64,000 nt of DNA from Arthrobacter sp. SX1312 (GTDB lineage: Bacteria > Actinomycetota > Actinomycetes > Actinomycetales > Micrococcaceae). The stretch spans positions 62,001-126,000 of the forward strand of contig NZ_PJIM01000002.1 of the NCBI RefSeq assembly GCF_002929295.1. The letters run 5' to 3'. A program made the translations under genes and the position numbers. How positions within the stretch are numbered: the stretch's first letter is position 1; each line of letters starts with the position of its first letter. The notes under the pieces are model-generated. The model did no database searches. It was not told where the DNA came from and saw only the letters and a program-made list of their open reading frames with translations. Positions 42,801-50,820 of this stretch are shown here, piece by piece.

Positions 42801-45524
42801 CGCGAACGCGTCGGCGAGGGTCGCCGTCCCGGCGGTCCGGTCCGTGGTGGTGTCAGTGCGGACCCCGGTCGGGTCCACGACGGCGGTCAGGGCGCCGACC
42901 CGGTCGTATTCGCGGACCCAGTCGTGTCCGGCCGGGTCGGTGATCCCGACCAGCCGGGACAGGGTGTCGTGGGTGAAACCCCAGCGGGCGCCGTCGGACA
43001 GGACCGCTCCGGTGACGTTCCCGAGCTCGTCGACCACCCGAGAGATGGTCCGGCCGAGGGGGTCGGTGGTGCGGACCAGGTCCCCCGTCGGCCCGTACTC
43101 CAGGCTCGTCCGTCCCCCGTCGGGGGCGATCGACGCCGTGAGGCGCCCCGGCGGGTCGTGCTCGAACGCCCACACCGCCCCGTCCGGGTCGACCTGGCGG
43201 ACCAGCAGACCCTTGCTGTCGTACACGAACCGGGTCTGCGCCCCCGACGGGCTGATCACCGCCACAGGGCGGCCCGCCTGATCCCGGACGATCCGGGCGA
43301 CATCGCCGACGGCGTTGCGGGTGGCGATCAGGTCCCCGAACCCGTCGTACTCGAACCCGACACTCACCCCGACCGGGTCCGTCACCCGACGAAGCTGCCC
43401 GTCCTTCCAGTGGAGTTCGGTCCGCCCGCCCAGGGCGTCGTCCACCACGCAGGGATCCCGGGTAATGCCGGCACCCTCGTCGGCGTACTCGTACGTGACG
43501 ACGGACCCGGTCGCAGTGACCAGGGTGATCAGGCGGTCGTGCTCGTCCCACCCGTAGGTCAGATCCGCGCCCTCCGGGGTCACCGTCCGGGTCCTTCGGC
43601 CCCGGTCATCGTAGCCGTGGACCGTAACGGAGCCGTCGCGCTCGGTCAACGACACCAGGTTCCCGTGCACGTCGTAGGCCATGGACTGGCGCCTGTCCTC
43701 CGAATCCAGGACACCCACCAGGCGTCCCTTGGCATCCGCGACCCACGAGTTCGACCGGGACCCGTCCTCGTCCGAGACGACCGTGACCCGGCCCGGCAGA
43801 TACGCGAACCGGACCCGGCGCCCGTGCTGGGTGACCTGCAGGACCACCCTGCCTTGCTCGTCATAGGAGTTCTCCGCCTCCACAACCCCCGCGGCGGACA
43901 CCACCGCGTCGATCAGACCGGCCTCGTTCCACCGGTACGTGCGCGTCCCGGTTTCGGTGCTGACAGTCACCAGCCGGCCGGCGTCGTCGTACCCGTACTC
44001 CACCCGACGCCCATCCGAAGCCCGCACGACGGCGGCCCGCCCGTCCACGTACTCGACGTCCAGGAACCGCCCCCGCACATGCGCCAATCGGCTGATCAGC
44101 CCCGCACCATCGGAAGCACCATCGGCGGGCGTACTTGCATCGGAGAAGCCGGCATCAGAGTCGGCTGCGTCGACCGGCGCCTCCCTGTGAACGGAGACCG
44201 TGCGGCCGGGACCGGACCCGGCACCCAGCCACACGCCGGAAACGCTGAACACCCACCAGGCACCCCGGTTGTCCCGGACCACCAGGACCTCGGAGGAACC
44301 CTCCGGCACCGAGTCCAGTTCCCCGAGGTGCGCAGCGGTGGCGGGTTCCCGGGTGAGCCAGTAGTTCTCGCCCACGGCCCGACCCCAGGCGTCCCCGGTG
44401 CGGGGGAAGTCGACGGCCCGGCCGTCGGCCATGACCCAGCGGGCACCCTCGTCCGAAAGGCTCAGGTGCTGGTCCAGGACCGAGGCCCAGCCCGGACCGA
44501 ACACCCCCGCCGTCTCCAGGCCCGAAGCGAGCGAGTTGTACATGCGCGAGAGCACCAGGCTCGAGGCGGCCCCCGTGAACCCCAGGTCGGTCTTTGGTTC
44601 GATGAAGTTCCCGGTGGCGGTGTTCACCGGATCGTTCGCGTACCCGCTGGTCGGCATCGCGCCCGCCGCCGCGGGCGGGTCGATCGTCAGGGCGGACCGG
44701 GACGCGCTCACCCCGGCCGCCGCCAACGCCTCGTTCAGCGCCGCGTCCGAGACGGTCGAGACGTTCCCCTCGCCCCCGGCGGCCGCGAACGCATCGGCGA
44801 TCGTGACCGCCCACGCCGCGTCGTTCTCGTTGGCGGTCAGGAACGCCCGGTACGCGGCCAGGACTCCCGAGGCCTCCAGGGACCCCCACGAGCAACTGGA
44901 CGCGAAATCGGAGAGGTGCCCTTCCAGGGAACCCGGCGCCGACGCCAACCCGTCATCCAACCCGCGGGAGTTGGTGGCGAAGGTGCGCAGGTGCTCAGGG
45001 CGCGCCGACGACGTCCCGCCCCCACCGCCCCCGGACCCGCTACCGGGCCCCGGGGTCTCACGGGATCCCGTGGACGCCGACGCAGGGGCGAACGACGGCG
45101 CCTTCCCCGGGTCCGCGTTCGGCCGTTCCTCCTCACCGACAAGCCAGTCCCAGCCCTTCTCGAGCGCGTTGCGGTCGTTGTGCTCGCGCACCCACTCGTT
45201 GTTCTCCCGGCGCCGGGCGTCCTCCTCGTGCGCGGCGTCGATCATCTGCCCCACATAGCCGGCCACGGTCCGCAGGGCTGATGCCAACGCGCTTGCGTCA
45301 CTGGCCGCGGTAGAGCCATTGGTCTGGAAGACCTCGGAGAAATGTCCCTTGAAATCCTCTTTCGCCGCCGTGACATAGGAGGTCCGGGTCCCGGACTGGT
45401 TCTCGAGCCGGGTCGCGGCCGACTCGAAAGCCCGCCGCACCGACCCGGCCACCCCGTAACTGAACCGGCCACCATTGGACGCATCCGACTCCGGCAACAA
45501 CGGCATCTCAACGAATTCGGTCAC
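39804..45524 (-). CDS. RHS/YD-repeat polymorphic-toxin-like protein with WXG-type N-terminus
   Basis: A 1906-residue protein. Residues 10-110 form a helical pair around EDFKGHFSEVF and look like a WXG100/LXG-type export domain. A Gly/Ser linker and a second helical region follow. A DUF6531-type entry lies near 295 (DPVNTATGNF), then a long array of YD repeats, ending at about 1608 with the conserved RHS core end ARAYDPITRGFLSTDPLAPV and an ATDPTGL motif. The ~300-residue C-terminal tail is Gly/Ala-rich and hydrophobic (VVGGAAIVGGAVLMFVPGGQ and further GG-spaced helices) with no nuclease or deaminase motif that I recognise. The GTG start at 45524 follows a G-run; a longer frame to 45596 would add an unlikely hydrophobic leader. 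It is probably secreted by the divergent EssC-type machinery. Confidence 0.88.
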   Translation of the reverse strand: MTEFVEMPLLPESDASNGGRFSYGVAGSVRRAFESAATRLENQSGTRTSYVTAAKEDFKGHFSEVFQTNGSTAASDASALASALRTVAGYVGQMIDAAHEEDARRRENNEWVREHNDRNALEKGWDWLVGEEERPNADPGKAPSFAPASASTGSRETPGPGSGSGGGGGGTSSARPEHLRTFATNSRGLDDGLASAPGSLEGHLSDFASSCSWGSLEASGVLAAYRAFLTANENDAAWAVTIADAFAAAGGEGNVSTVSDAALNEALAAAGVSASRSALTIDPPAAAGAMPTSGYANDPVNTATGNFIEPKTDLGFTGAASSLVLSRMYNSLASGLETAGVFGPGWASVLDQHLSLSDEGARWVMADGRAVDFPRTGDAWGRAVGENYWLTREPATAAHLGELDSVPEGSSEVLVVRDNRGAWWVFSVSGVWLGAGSGPGRTVSVHREAPVDAADSDAGFSDASTPADGASDGAGLISRLAHVRGRFLDVEYVDGRAAVVRASDGRRVEYGYDDAGRLVTVSTETGTRTYRWNEAGLIDAVVSAAGVVEAENSYDEQGRVVLQVTQHGRRVRFAYLPGRVTVVSDEDGSRSNSWVADAKGRLVGVLDSEDRRQSMAYDVHGNLVSLTERDGSVTVHGYDDRGRRTRTVTPEGADLTYGWDEHDRLITLVTATGSVVTYEYADEGAGITRDPCVVDDALGGRTELHWKDGQLRRVTDPVGVSVGFEYDGFGDLIATRNAVGDVARIVRDQAGRPVAVISPSGAQTRFVYDSKGLLVRQVDPDGAVWAFEHDPPGRLTASIAPDGGRTSLEYGPTGDLVRTTDPLGRTISRVVDELGNVTGAVLSDGARWGFTHDTLSRLVGITDPAGHDWVREYDRVGALTAVVDPTGVRTDTTTDRTAGTATLADAFATTTYSFDQYGRPTKVQGADGTTELTTYDAAGNPVELLDGEGGLTVLGRDVAGKITSITSPTGAITRYEYDVCGRPWRTTDPTGAVTELTYDADQRVASRTLPTGEVETFTYDPCGRLVLHRTPGSGTAQYGYDACGRLTYSQDTWYGTRRFAYNTAGELVSTTNGVGGKTRFEYDTRGRLIRITDPLGGVTTRTYTQTDQVDSVTDPLGRVTTATYDPAGRQLSQTDPDGHTTTWTYDAAGQEATTSVDGRLVASIERDVMNRRVVITDHTGNTGAGASGDGLVVEHELGFDRRGLLTSRTRGGAGLSWSYDADGNRTSFTDATGTTTTYTRDPAGRVSTVTNPHLGDAVFTHDATGRLTQVTAEDLIQAWTYRDGSLTEHTRTHSTDAAGGTDLTLIGWDEDGRITALTRAGMTTRYGYDTAGQLISAATTTQIGGPEGPASQSEWEYDAGGRLVREVTATGSRVFEYDAAGELQAVTGPEGSRTEFVHDGLGRRTRQIGADGSWTEYAWGPTGHLNSTCERTPDGEVTSRHELWVDALGELAGIDGTQLWWDTANPIPTLTGITSGAAGGGGQVLSLPGGVTGIGDAWIASGWRAARPTDQTDPWAVLGTPTIPTPTRGGMPTGISTGMAGGLPAGVGLTGHGGVDIAGLEWLGARAYDPITRGFLSTDPLAPVLGAGWDGNPYAYAGNNPLNATDPTGLRPLTDDQLKAYDGTAGGAMAAAGDWLGDNWEYVVGGAAIVGGAVLMFVPGGQVAGMGLISFGADVVIQKATTGQVNWAQSAAMGAVGLLGGGALTAGRAAAATASSVSRLGSYVAVNAGVNGAAGAVGGAATHLIKNGGRVDNWRSFAGSVAGGTLSGAVGGLAGPAGGTLARAGGHGAYTLTAAGARPTLQAAAATTALGSGGAIAGTVTDKFISGEAVTWADVGWSGVTGGALTHLPGGPSSSSTLQQAARTNVSTLSGLASGGPNSMALVRSSLYGTTTGSGLDVAKFFVAGN

Positions 45525-45614
45525 AACGAACGCCCCCCCAAGGAACAAGAACAACAGCAAGAAGAAACCATCGACCATGCCGGCAGGCACCCGCACGGGA
45601 AAAGCACGAAGAAT

Positions 45615-45641
45615 AGAGACCTACAAAGAAAGAGACCTACA
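45615..45641. repeat. Direct repeat AGAGACCTACA upstream of the RHS gene
   Basis: Two exact 11-bp copies (45615-45625 and 45631-45641) spaced 16 bp apart lie about 90-115 bp upstream of the RHS start, in an A-rich segment. They could mark a regulator site or the RHS gene's own promoter. Confidence 0.5.
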
Positions 45642-45745
45642 CCGAACAAGGCCGGCGCGGAGGACGCCCCGCACACGGCAGGACAACCCAAAAAAACCCG
45701 GTCCGGGAGAACCCAGCGCCGGGGAGACCACTTTCCGTGACGGAC

Positions 45746-45785
45746 GGGCTGACCGCACCACGCAGACGCGTGGAGCGGTCAGCCC
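45746..45785 (-). terminator. Long hairpin between WXG100 and RHS genes
   Basis: An 18-bp stem (45746-45763 with 45768-45785) with one mismatch and a 4-nt loop, 24 bp after the WXG100 stop. It may act as a partial terminator, giving much WXG100 mRNA and less RHS mRNA. Confidence 0.75.
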
Positions 45786-45809
45786 GACCTCACAGCCGCG
45801 ACGACGTGC

Positions 45810-46091
45810 TCAGGCTCCGCCGCCCGCGGAGAAGATGTCCTGGGAGATCTTCTGCAGCTGCGTCCGCAGCTCCTCGAGCTCCTGCTTCGCCTTGTCCAGG
45901 GCGGCCTTCGTCTCCGGCCACGTCGACCCACGGAACTGCTGAGCCAGCGGCCCGTCCCAGATATTCGGATCGGACAGGATCTTTCCCTGCGAATCCAATG
46001 CCGAGATCTGATCGGTGAAACCACCATTGATGATCGACTGCACCTGACCGATAGCAGCCTTCGCCTGCTCGGTCGACAACACACGCGACAT
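45810..46091 (-). CDS. WXG100-family type VII secretion substrate/chaperone
   Basis: A 93-residue helical protein (MSRVLSTEQAKAAIGQVQSI ... SDPNIWDGPLAQQFRGSTWP ... TKAALDKAKQELEELRTQLQ). Two helices are joined by a turn containing W-D-G at the WXG position. Such proteins form antiparallel dimers and are exported by, or help load, type VII secretion ATPases. Size and fold fit WXG100. A strong ribosome-binding site, GGGGAGGA, lies 8 nt before the ATG, fitting high expression. It is the first gene of the minus-strand unit leading to the RHS protein and is divergent from the secretion-machinery genes. Confidence 0.9.
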   Translation of the reverse strand: MSRVLSTEQAKAAIGQVQSIINGGFTDQISALDSQGKILSDPNIWDGPLAQQFRGSTWPETKAALDKAKQELEELRTQLQKISQDIFSAGGGA

Positions 46092-46308
46092 GAAAAATAT
46101 CCTCCCCAAGAGACAACCGCTTCAATGCCGGACGAACAACCACCGGCGAGCGGACGCACGCGACGCTACCAACACCGGTCCATAAAAGCCACCACAGCCA
46201 CAAACACCATTCCGGAACACCAGGAAAAGCCCTTCGAGAGCGCCGAACAATGAATATGTTCGCGCGTGAGTATGATGCTCGAGGCACCGAACGGAATTGG
46301 GGACGATC

Positions 46309-49300
46309 ATGGCCACACGGTCTCGCACGCACCAGCACAACTCGAGACGCCGTAGCGCGCCGGGACGGGGGCTGGGCGCCGTCGTCATCGCCGCAGGACT
46401 GATCGCCACGACATCCTGTACGCCGACTCCCGAGCCGGAGCCGGTGTCCGATCCCGTCAAGCTCCTGCAGCACGTCCGGGTGGGCCTCTCCCCCGCCGCC
46501 GGCATCGAGACGATCGAAGGAACCACCATCTCGGTGAGCGCCACCGGTGCGTCCTCCACGGAGAACACGGAGTACAGCACGGCCGACACGGTGGGCGAAC
46601 TGCCGGTGCGGGTGAGCCTGCAGTACCGGGCCGGGGGGAAGTCCGGTTCCGACCTCGCCGAGCTGCAGGGCCATACCGGTCCGGTGGAGATCGACCTGAC
46701 GCTCGAGAATCTCACCGTCGAGCCACGGACCATCGAGTACGACGCCGCGGGCCAGACCCGCTCCGCCACCGCCCTCGTAGGCGCCCCCCTGACGATCGCC
46801 GCGTCGACGAAGCTCGAGGGCGTCCGGACCGACGACGTCACCCCGGGCTCCGCCGATGGCACGGCCGGCACCAATGGCGTGCTGAGCAGCACCGAGGACG
46901 GCGCCGCCGTCGTGCAGTGGGCGACGGTGCTGGCGCCGCCCCGCTCCGGAGCGAGCACCACGCTGCGCCTCGTGGCCGACGTCGAGGACTTCCAGGTTCC
47001 CGCTTTCGATCTGGCGGTGCAGCCGGGCCTCAACACCGACCTCAGCGCGGACGGCGTGATCACCGACGCGTTCTCCTCGGGGACCGGTTCCGAACTCGAC
47101 CTGCAACGCCGCACCATCGCCCTCGTCGCAGATGTCAACATCGTGCTGACCAAGGCAGGGGCCACCATCACGGACGTCCGGCAGAACCTGGAGACGACCT
47201 CCGAGACCCTGGGGGTCGAGACCGCCGGTGAGCTGCGCGACAACTCCCAGGCCCTGGCCCGGACCATGCAGGACCTGAAGGACCAGCTGCAGTCGCTCGG
47301 CTCGGATCTGGAAGCCGCGACGAGCACGGCGCAGTCCACCACCCTGTCGCAGTTGCAGCAGACCGTGTCCGCGGTGGACTCGATGCTGGGAGACACCTCG
47401 GCTGCACCCACGACGGTCCCCGTCAACGGCGACGGCTGCACCGCCGAGGTGCCCAGGCCCGGGCAGACGGCCACCGTGTACTCGAGCATCCTGACCATGG
47501 CGGCCCAGCTCGATGCCTACGCGAAGGTCAGTGCTGACTGCCGGGACATGGTGGCGGACTCCCTCAGGACCACCGTGGGCCCCGAGAACCCTACACCGGA
47601 GGAGTGCGCCGCACAGGGCTCGGTGACCTGCTCCCTCCGCGGCTCCGCCGTCACCGTCACCGCCGCGCTGGTGGGACTGGTCGCGAAGAGCGACGCTCTC
47701 GTCGCGAGCCTGGACTTGACGTCGCTTCCGCGAGCGCTCAAGAATCAGGAGGCATCAGAAGGCTCGCTGGCGGAGGTGAGCGAGGTCCTCGAGGCGCTGC
47801 TCGAGACCACCGCGGCCGACGACGACTACACGGCGGCCCTCGCTACCGTGGAGGACGCGATCGAGTCCGCGCGCGACTCCGTCACCGCGACCCGCGACGC
47901 ATCCGCAGCAGCCCGCGACAGCATCGACGAGCTACGGGACAGGCTGGAGGTCATCGGCGGGACGGCGACGGCGGCCAGAAGCGAGTTGGCCGACGGCTCG
48001 CTGCTGGACGGGTCGATGATGCAGCAGAGCCAGCGACTCGCCGACGAGCTGTGCCGACTGGCCGACGGCAAGTTCCCGCGCAATGGCCGGCTGTCCACCC
48101 GGGACGCGGAGCAGCTGCGCTCCTACCTGACGTCCACGCCGTGCGAGCCGACCGAGCAGACCGAGCCGACCCCTTCACCCGAGCCCCCTGCGCCCACGCC
48201 CACCGGATCCGCGCCGGGCACCCCAACACCCGAGCCCACGGACTCCACGCCCAGCAACCCCACACCTGCGCCCACGGACTCCGCGCCGACCGTGCCCGCA
48301 CCCCCGGTGCCCACCCCGGACGGGTCCGCGACGGACGACCCCGCGCCCGGCGTGTCCGCGACGGACGGAGCCTCGGCGGGCGCCACGATGGACAGGGTCA
48401 TGCAGGTCGAGCTGCTACCTCCGCTGGACGGGATCCCGCCGCTCGGCTTCGACGACCCGCTGGATGTCCGGCTACGCGACCAGGCCACCGCCTGGGACTC
48501 CGTCCTCGCCGCCGTCGACACCACCGACCCCGACCAGGAGATCGCCCAGGCGTTCGACGCCCTGGACACCACGATCGACGACACCGAGGCCGGGCTGGAC
48601 GCGGTCGAGGACGCCGTGGAGGCGCTCGACGAGACCGCCACCGCGGATGTCACGAGCATCGAACGCGAACTCGAGGACCTGAAGGACTTGCTGGGCACAG
48701 CGATCGTGTCCTCCGAACGGATCGGGGCAACCCTCACGGAGCTGAAGGCACAGCAGGACGGGCTCGGAGCCGAGATCACGAAGTCCCTCGGCAAAGTATC
48801 GGCCGACACGAAAGCCGAGATCGACAAGACTGTGGGTAACCAGGTGCGCGAGGTCGCCGAGATCGGAGACGCGGGCTCCGCGTCCGTGATCACGGCGTTC
48901 GACCGCTCCATCTCGGGCCTGAAGGTCACCTCGGACGAGGTCGTGACCGACGCCGGGGGGACCGTGGACAAGCAGCGGATCGACCTGAACCAGCGGGGTG
49001 CCGCCCTGGCCGCGAGCCTGGACGAGAGCACGCAGGCCTCGCTCGCGAACATCGCCTCCAGCACGTCCGGCTCCACCCGCGATGTCGAGGGTGCCGGTGC
49101 CCTGCTGGCCTCGAGCCTCAACAACGTAATGCTCGATCTCGGCGACCGCTCCGTGAACGGCTCCGGCCTCCTCGGCTCCATGGCCACGAGCGCCGCCAAG
49201 GCGGACACCGCCGATTTCCAGCTGGCCCTCGCCTCCCAGAACGCCGAGGGGTACACCAACATCCGTTCCCGGGACGTCGCCGGGCTGCTGCTGCGCCAGG

Positions 49301-49416
49301 CACAGTTCAAGGCCTCCCTCGCCGCCGTCGAGGAACTGCCGCCCTTCCATCTCAAGGTGCCGGAGGGCGCGACCTCGCAGACCCTCTACACGCTGACGAT
49401 CGACGCCGGCGCATGA
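46309..49416 (+). CDS. Large coiled-coil putative lipoprotein of the type VII-like locus
   Basis: A 1035-residue exported protein. The N-terminus has basic residues, a hydrophobic segment (GAVVIAAGLIATTSC) and a Cys that could be lipidated, although the lipobox is imperfect. Then come a beta-rich region (to about 270), long helical coiled coil (about 280-365, LRDNSQALARTMQDLKDQLQ), a Pro/Thr/Ser linker (about 613-690), and a second long helical region to near the C-terminus (about 730-1010). No second membrane helix is apparent. It occupies the place that EsaA/YueB, also long extracellular coiled-coil proteins, hold in Firmicute T7SSb loci, but sequence homology is not evident. The stop overlaps the next start (ATGA). 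Confidence 0.75.
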   Translation: MATRSRTHQHNSRRRSAPGRGLGAVVIAAGLIATTSCTPTPEPEPVSDPVKLLQHVRVGLSPAAGIETIEGTTISVSATGASSTENTEYSTADTVGELPVRVSLQYRAGGKSGSDLAELQGHTGPVEIDLTLENLTVEPRTIEYDAAGQTRSATALVGAPLTIAASTKLEGVRTDDVTPGSADGTAGTNGVLSSTEDGAAVVQWATVLAPPRSGASTTLRLVADVEDFQVPAFDLAVQPGLNTDLSADGVITDAFSSGTGSELDLQRRTIALVADVNIVLTKAGATITDVRQNLETTSETLGVETAGELRDNSQALARTMQDLKDQLQSLGSDLEAATSTAQSTTLSQLQQTVSAVDSMLGDTSAAPTTVPVNGDGCTAEVPRPGQTATVYSSILTMAAQLDAYAKVSADCRDMVADSLRTTVGPENPTPEECAAQGSVTCSLRGSAVTVTAALVGLVAKSDALVASLDLTSLPRALKNQEASEGSLAEVSEVLEALLETTAADDDYTAALATVEDAIESARDSVTATRDASAAARDSIDELRDRLEVIGGTATAARSELADGSLLDGSMMQQSQRLADELCRLADGKFPRNGRLSTRDAEQLRSYLTSTPCEPTEQTEPTPSPEPPAPTPTGSAPGTPTPEPTDSTPSNPTPAPTDSAPTVPAPPVPTPDGSATDDPAPGVSATDGASAGATMDRVMQVELLPPLDGIPPLGFDDPLDVRLRDQATAWDSVLAAVDTTDPDQEIAQAFDALDTTIDDTEAGLDAVEDAVEALDETATADVTSIERELEDLKDLLGTAIVSSERIGATLTELKAQQDGLGAEITKSLGKVSADTKAEIDKTVGNQVREVAEIGDAGSASVITAFDRSISGLKVTSDEVVTDAGGTVDKQRIDLNQRGAALAASLDESTQASLANIASSTSGSTRDVEGAGALLASSLNNVMLDLGDRSVNGSGLLGSMATSAAKADTADFQLALASQNAEGYTNIRSRDVAGLLLRQAQFKASLAAVEELPPFHLKVPEGATSQTLYTLTIDAGA

Positions 49417-50762
49417 GCCCGCGCACCGGGCTCATGACGCTGGTCGTCGCCGGGGCGGCCGTCCTCGTCGCAGCCGTGATCGCCGTGACCGTGATGCTGA
49501 ACCGCCCCGCGGAGGCCATCCGGCCCGATCCGGTGGCCGCGACGGTCCCCGTCGCCCTGGACGCCGACGGTCTGCCCGAGGACGTGTCGATCGGCGTCGT
49601 CGTGACGTTGGGCCAGTCCGGCGAGCCCGGCTCCGAGTACAACCGGGCGGCCCAGGGCGCGGTCGTCGCCGGCCAGCGCTTCGCCCAGGGAGGCGCCGCG
49701 GTCGCCCTCCCCACCGAGAACGACCGCGGCACGGAGGACGGCGCACGCGCCGCTGTCCAGGCGCTCGCGGAGCAGGGCGTGTCCGGCATCGTCGTGGCGA
49801 GCTCGGGCCCGCAGGCCCGGGCGGCGGCCCGTACCGCCGCGGACCTCGGCCTCCCGGCCATCCTGCCGTACGCGCAACCGTCGGAGCCCGCGCCGTCCGT
49901 CTGGACCACGATGCCGTCCGGCAGCTCCGTGGAGGTGGCCCTCCGGACCGCGGTGAACGGCAGGAGCAGCGTGCTGCTCGTCGTCGACGGCGGTCCCACC
50001 CCGACGTCGGTGCCGACCGCGCAGACCCTCGACCTCCAGGATTTCGACGACGTGACGGGCCTGGCGCAGGAGGCCGCGATCCTCACCGGCGACCAGCAGC
50101 GCGCACCGGACGCCCCCGCGGGCACCGGGTCCGCAGGCGTCGCCGGTCCCGCGGACGCCGTGGTCGTCTCGGCCGCCACACCGCAGCGGCTGGCCCGCCT
50201 GGTCCAGGCCCTGCAGTCCCGTGACGTCTCCGTACCCCTGATCCTCCCGGACGGCGCGACAGCCCCGGCCTTCGCCTCCGCGCTCTCCGAGCTCGACGGG
50301 ACCGCCTCGGGGCAGCTGGTCGGCATCGCATCGTCCGCCGGCGACAGCGCCGCCCTGCAGCAGGACGCCCAGGGGCGCGGGATGTCCGCCTTCCTCTCCG
50401 CCGTGCGCCTGGCCGCCGGCGACCCGGACATCAAGAACCTGACGGGTGACGCGCCGTTCTCCGCCGATGCCTGGGCGGCGGACCCGGCCAGCCACGATGC
50501 CGTCGTCGCCCTGGTGCGGGCGACCGCCCTGGCCGGCAGCGCCGACCCGGCGGAGATCGGCGAAGCCCTCCGCGCCGTCTCGCTGGGCCCCGGCGAGGGC
50601 CTTGCCGGGCCGCCGCTGGACTTCTCGCGCCCCGAGGCGCTCACCGCCAAGGCCATGCCGGTCTATGCGTCCCCCCAGGATCTGGGCCTGCGGCCGGCGG
50701 ACGAGAACGCGCCGCGCCTCGTCTGGGTGCCGGCACCGGCCCCCACGCCGACGAGCCCCTGA
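49413..50762 (+). CDS. Membrane-anchored type 1 periplasmic-binding-fold protein
   Basis: A 449-residue protein with one N-terminal membrane helix (MTLVVAGAAVLVAAVIAVTV) and an outside domain resembling the LivJ/type 1 periplasmic-binding fold: VSIGVVVTLGQSGEPGSEYN, AAQGAVVAGQRFAQGGAAVA, VSGIVVASSGPQARAAARTA, and a later QALQSRDVSVPLILPDGA. There is no lipobox and no linked permease, so it is unlikely to serve ordinary nutrient uptake. It is locked into the secretion locus by a 4-nt overlap with the coiled-coil gene, and is followed by the EssC-like ATPase after 58 bp. It may sense a ligand or act as a structural part; which is unknown. Confidence 0.78.
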   Translation: MSPRTGLMTLVVAGAAVLVAAVIAVTVMLNRPAEAIRPDPVAATVPVALDADGLPEDVSIGVVVTLGQSGEPGSEYNRAAQGAVVAGQRFAQGGAAVALPTENDRGTEDGARAAVQALAEQGVSGIVVASSGPQARAAARTAADLGLPAILPYAQPSEPAPSVWTTMPSGSSVEVALRTAVNGRSSVLLVVDGGPTPTSVPTAQTLDLQDFDDVTGLAQEAAILTGDQQRAPDAPAGTGSAGVAGPADAVVVSAATPQRLARLVQALQSRDVSVPLILPDGATAPAFASALSELDGTASGQLVGIASSAGDSAALQQDAQGRGMSAFLSAVRLAAGDPDIKNLTGDAPFSADAWAADPASHDAVVALVRATALAGSADPAEIGEALRAVSLGPGEGLAGPPLDFSRPEALTAKAMPVYASPQDLGLRPADENAPRLVWVPAPAPTPTSP

Positions 50763-50820
50763 CCGATCTCCCCCGGTCCGCCCTCAGCGGACGGGCCCCA
50801 CCGACAGAAGGAACGCCACC

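Noticed and set aside
40458-45281. A 1607-codon open frame on the plus strand opposite the RHS gene
   Set aside because: It is a mirror of the YD-repeat codons in high-GC DNA, with low-complexity Gly/Arg/Pro content and no domain. The minus-strand RHS reading explains the region fully.
45525-45596. Hydrophobic leader as the true N-terminus of the RHS protein
   Set aside because: The extension to 45596 has no ribosome-binding site, while GTG 45524 follows a G-run. A WXG-type N-terminus also does not need a signal peptide.
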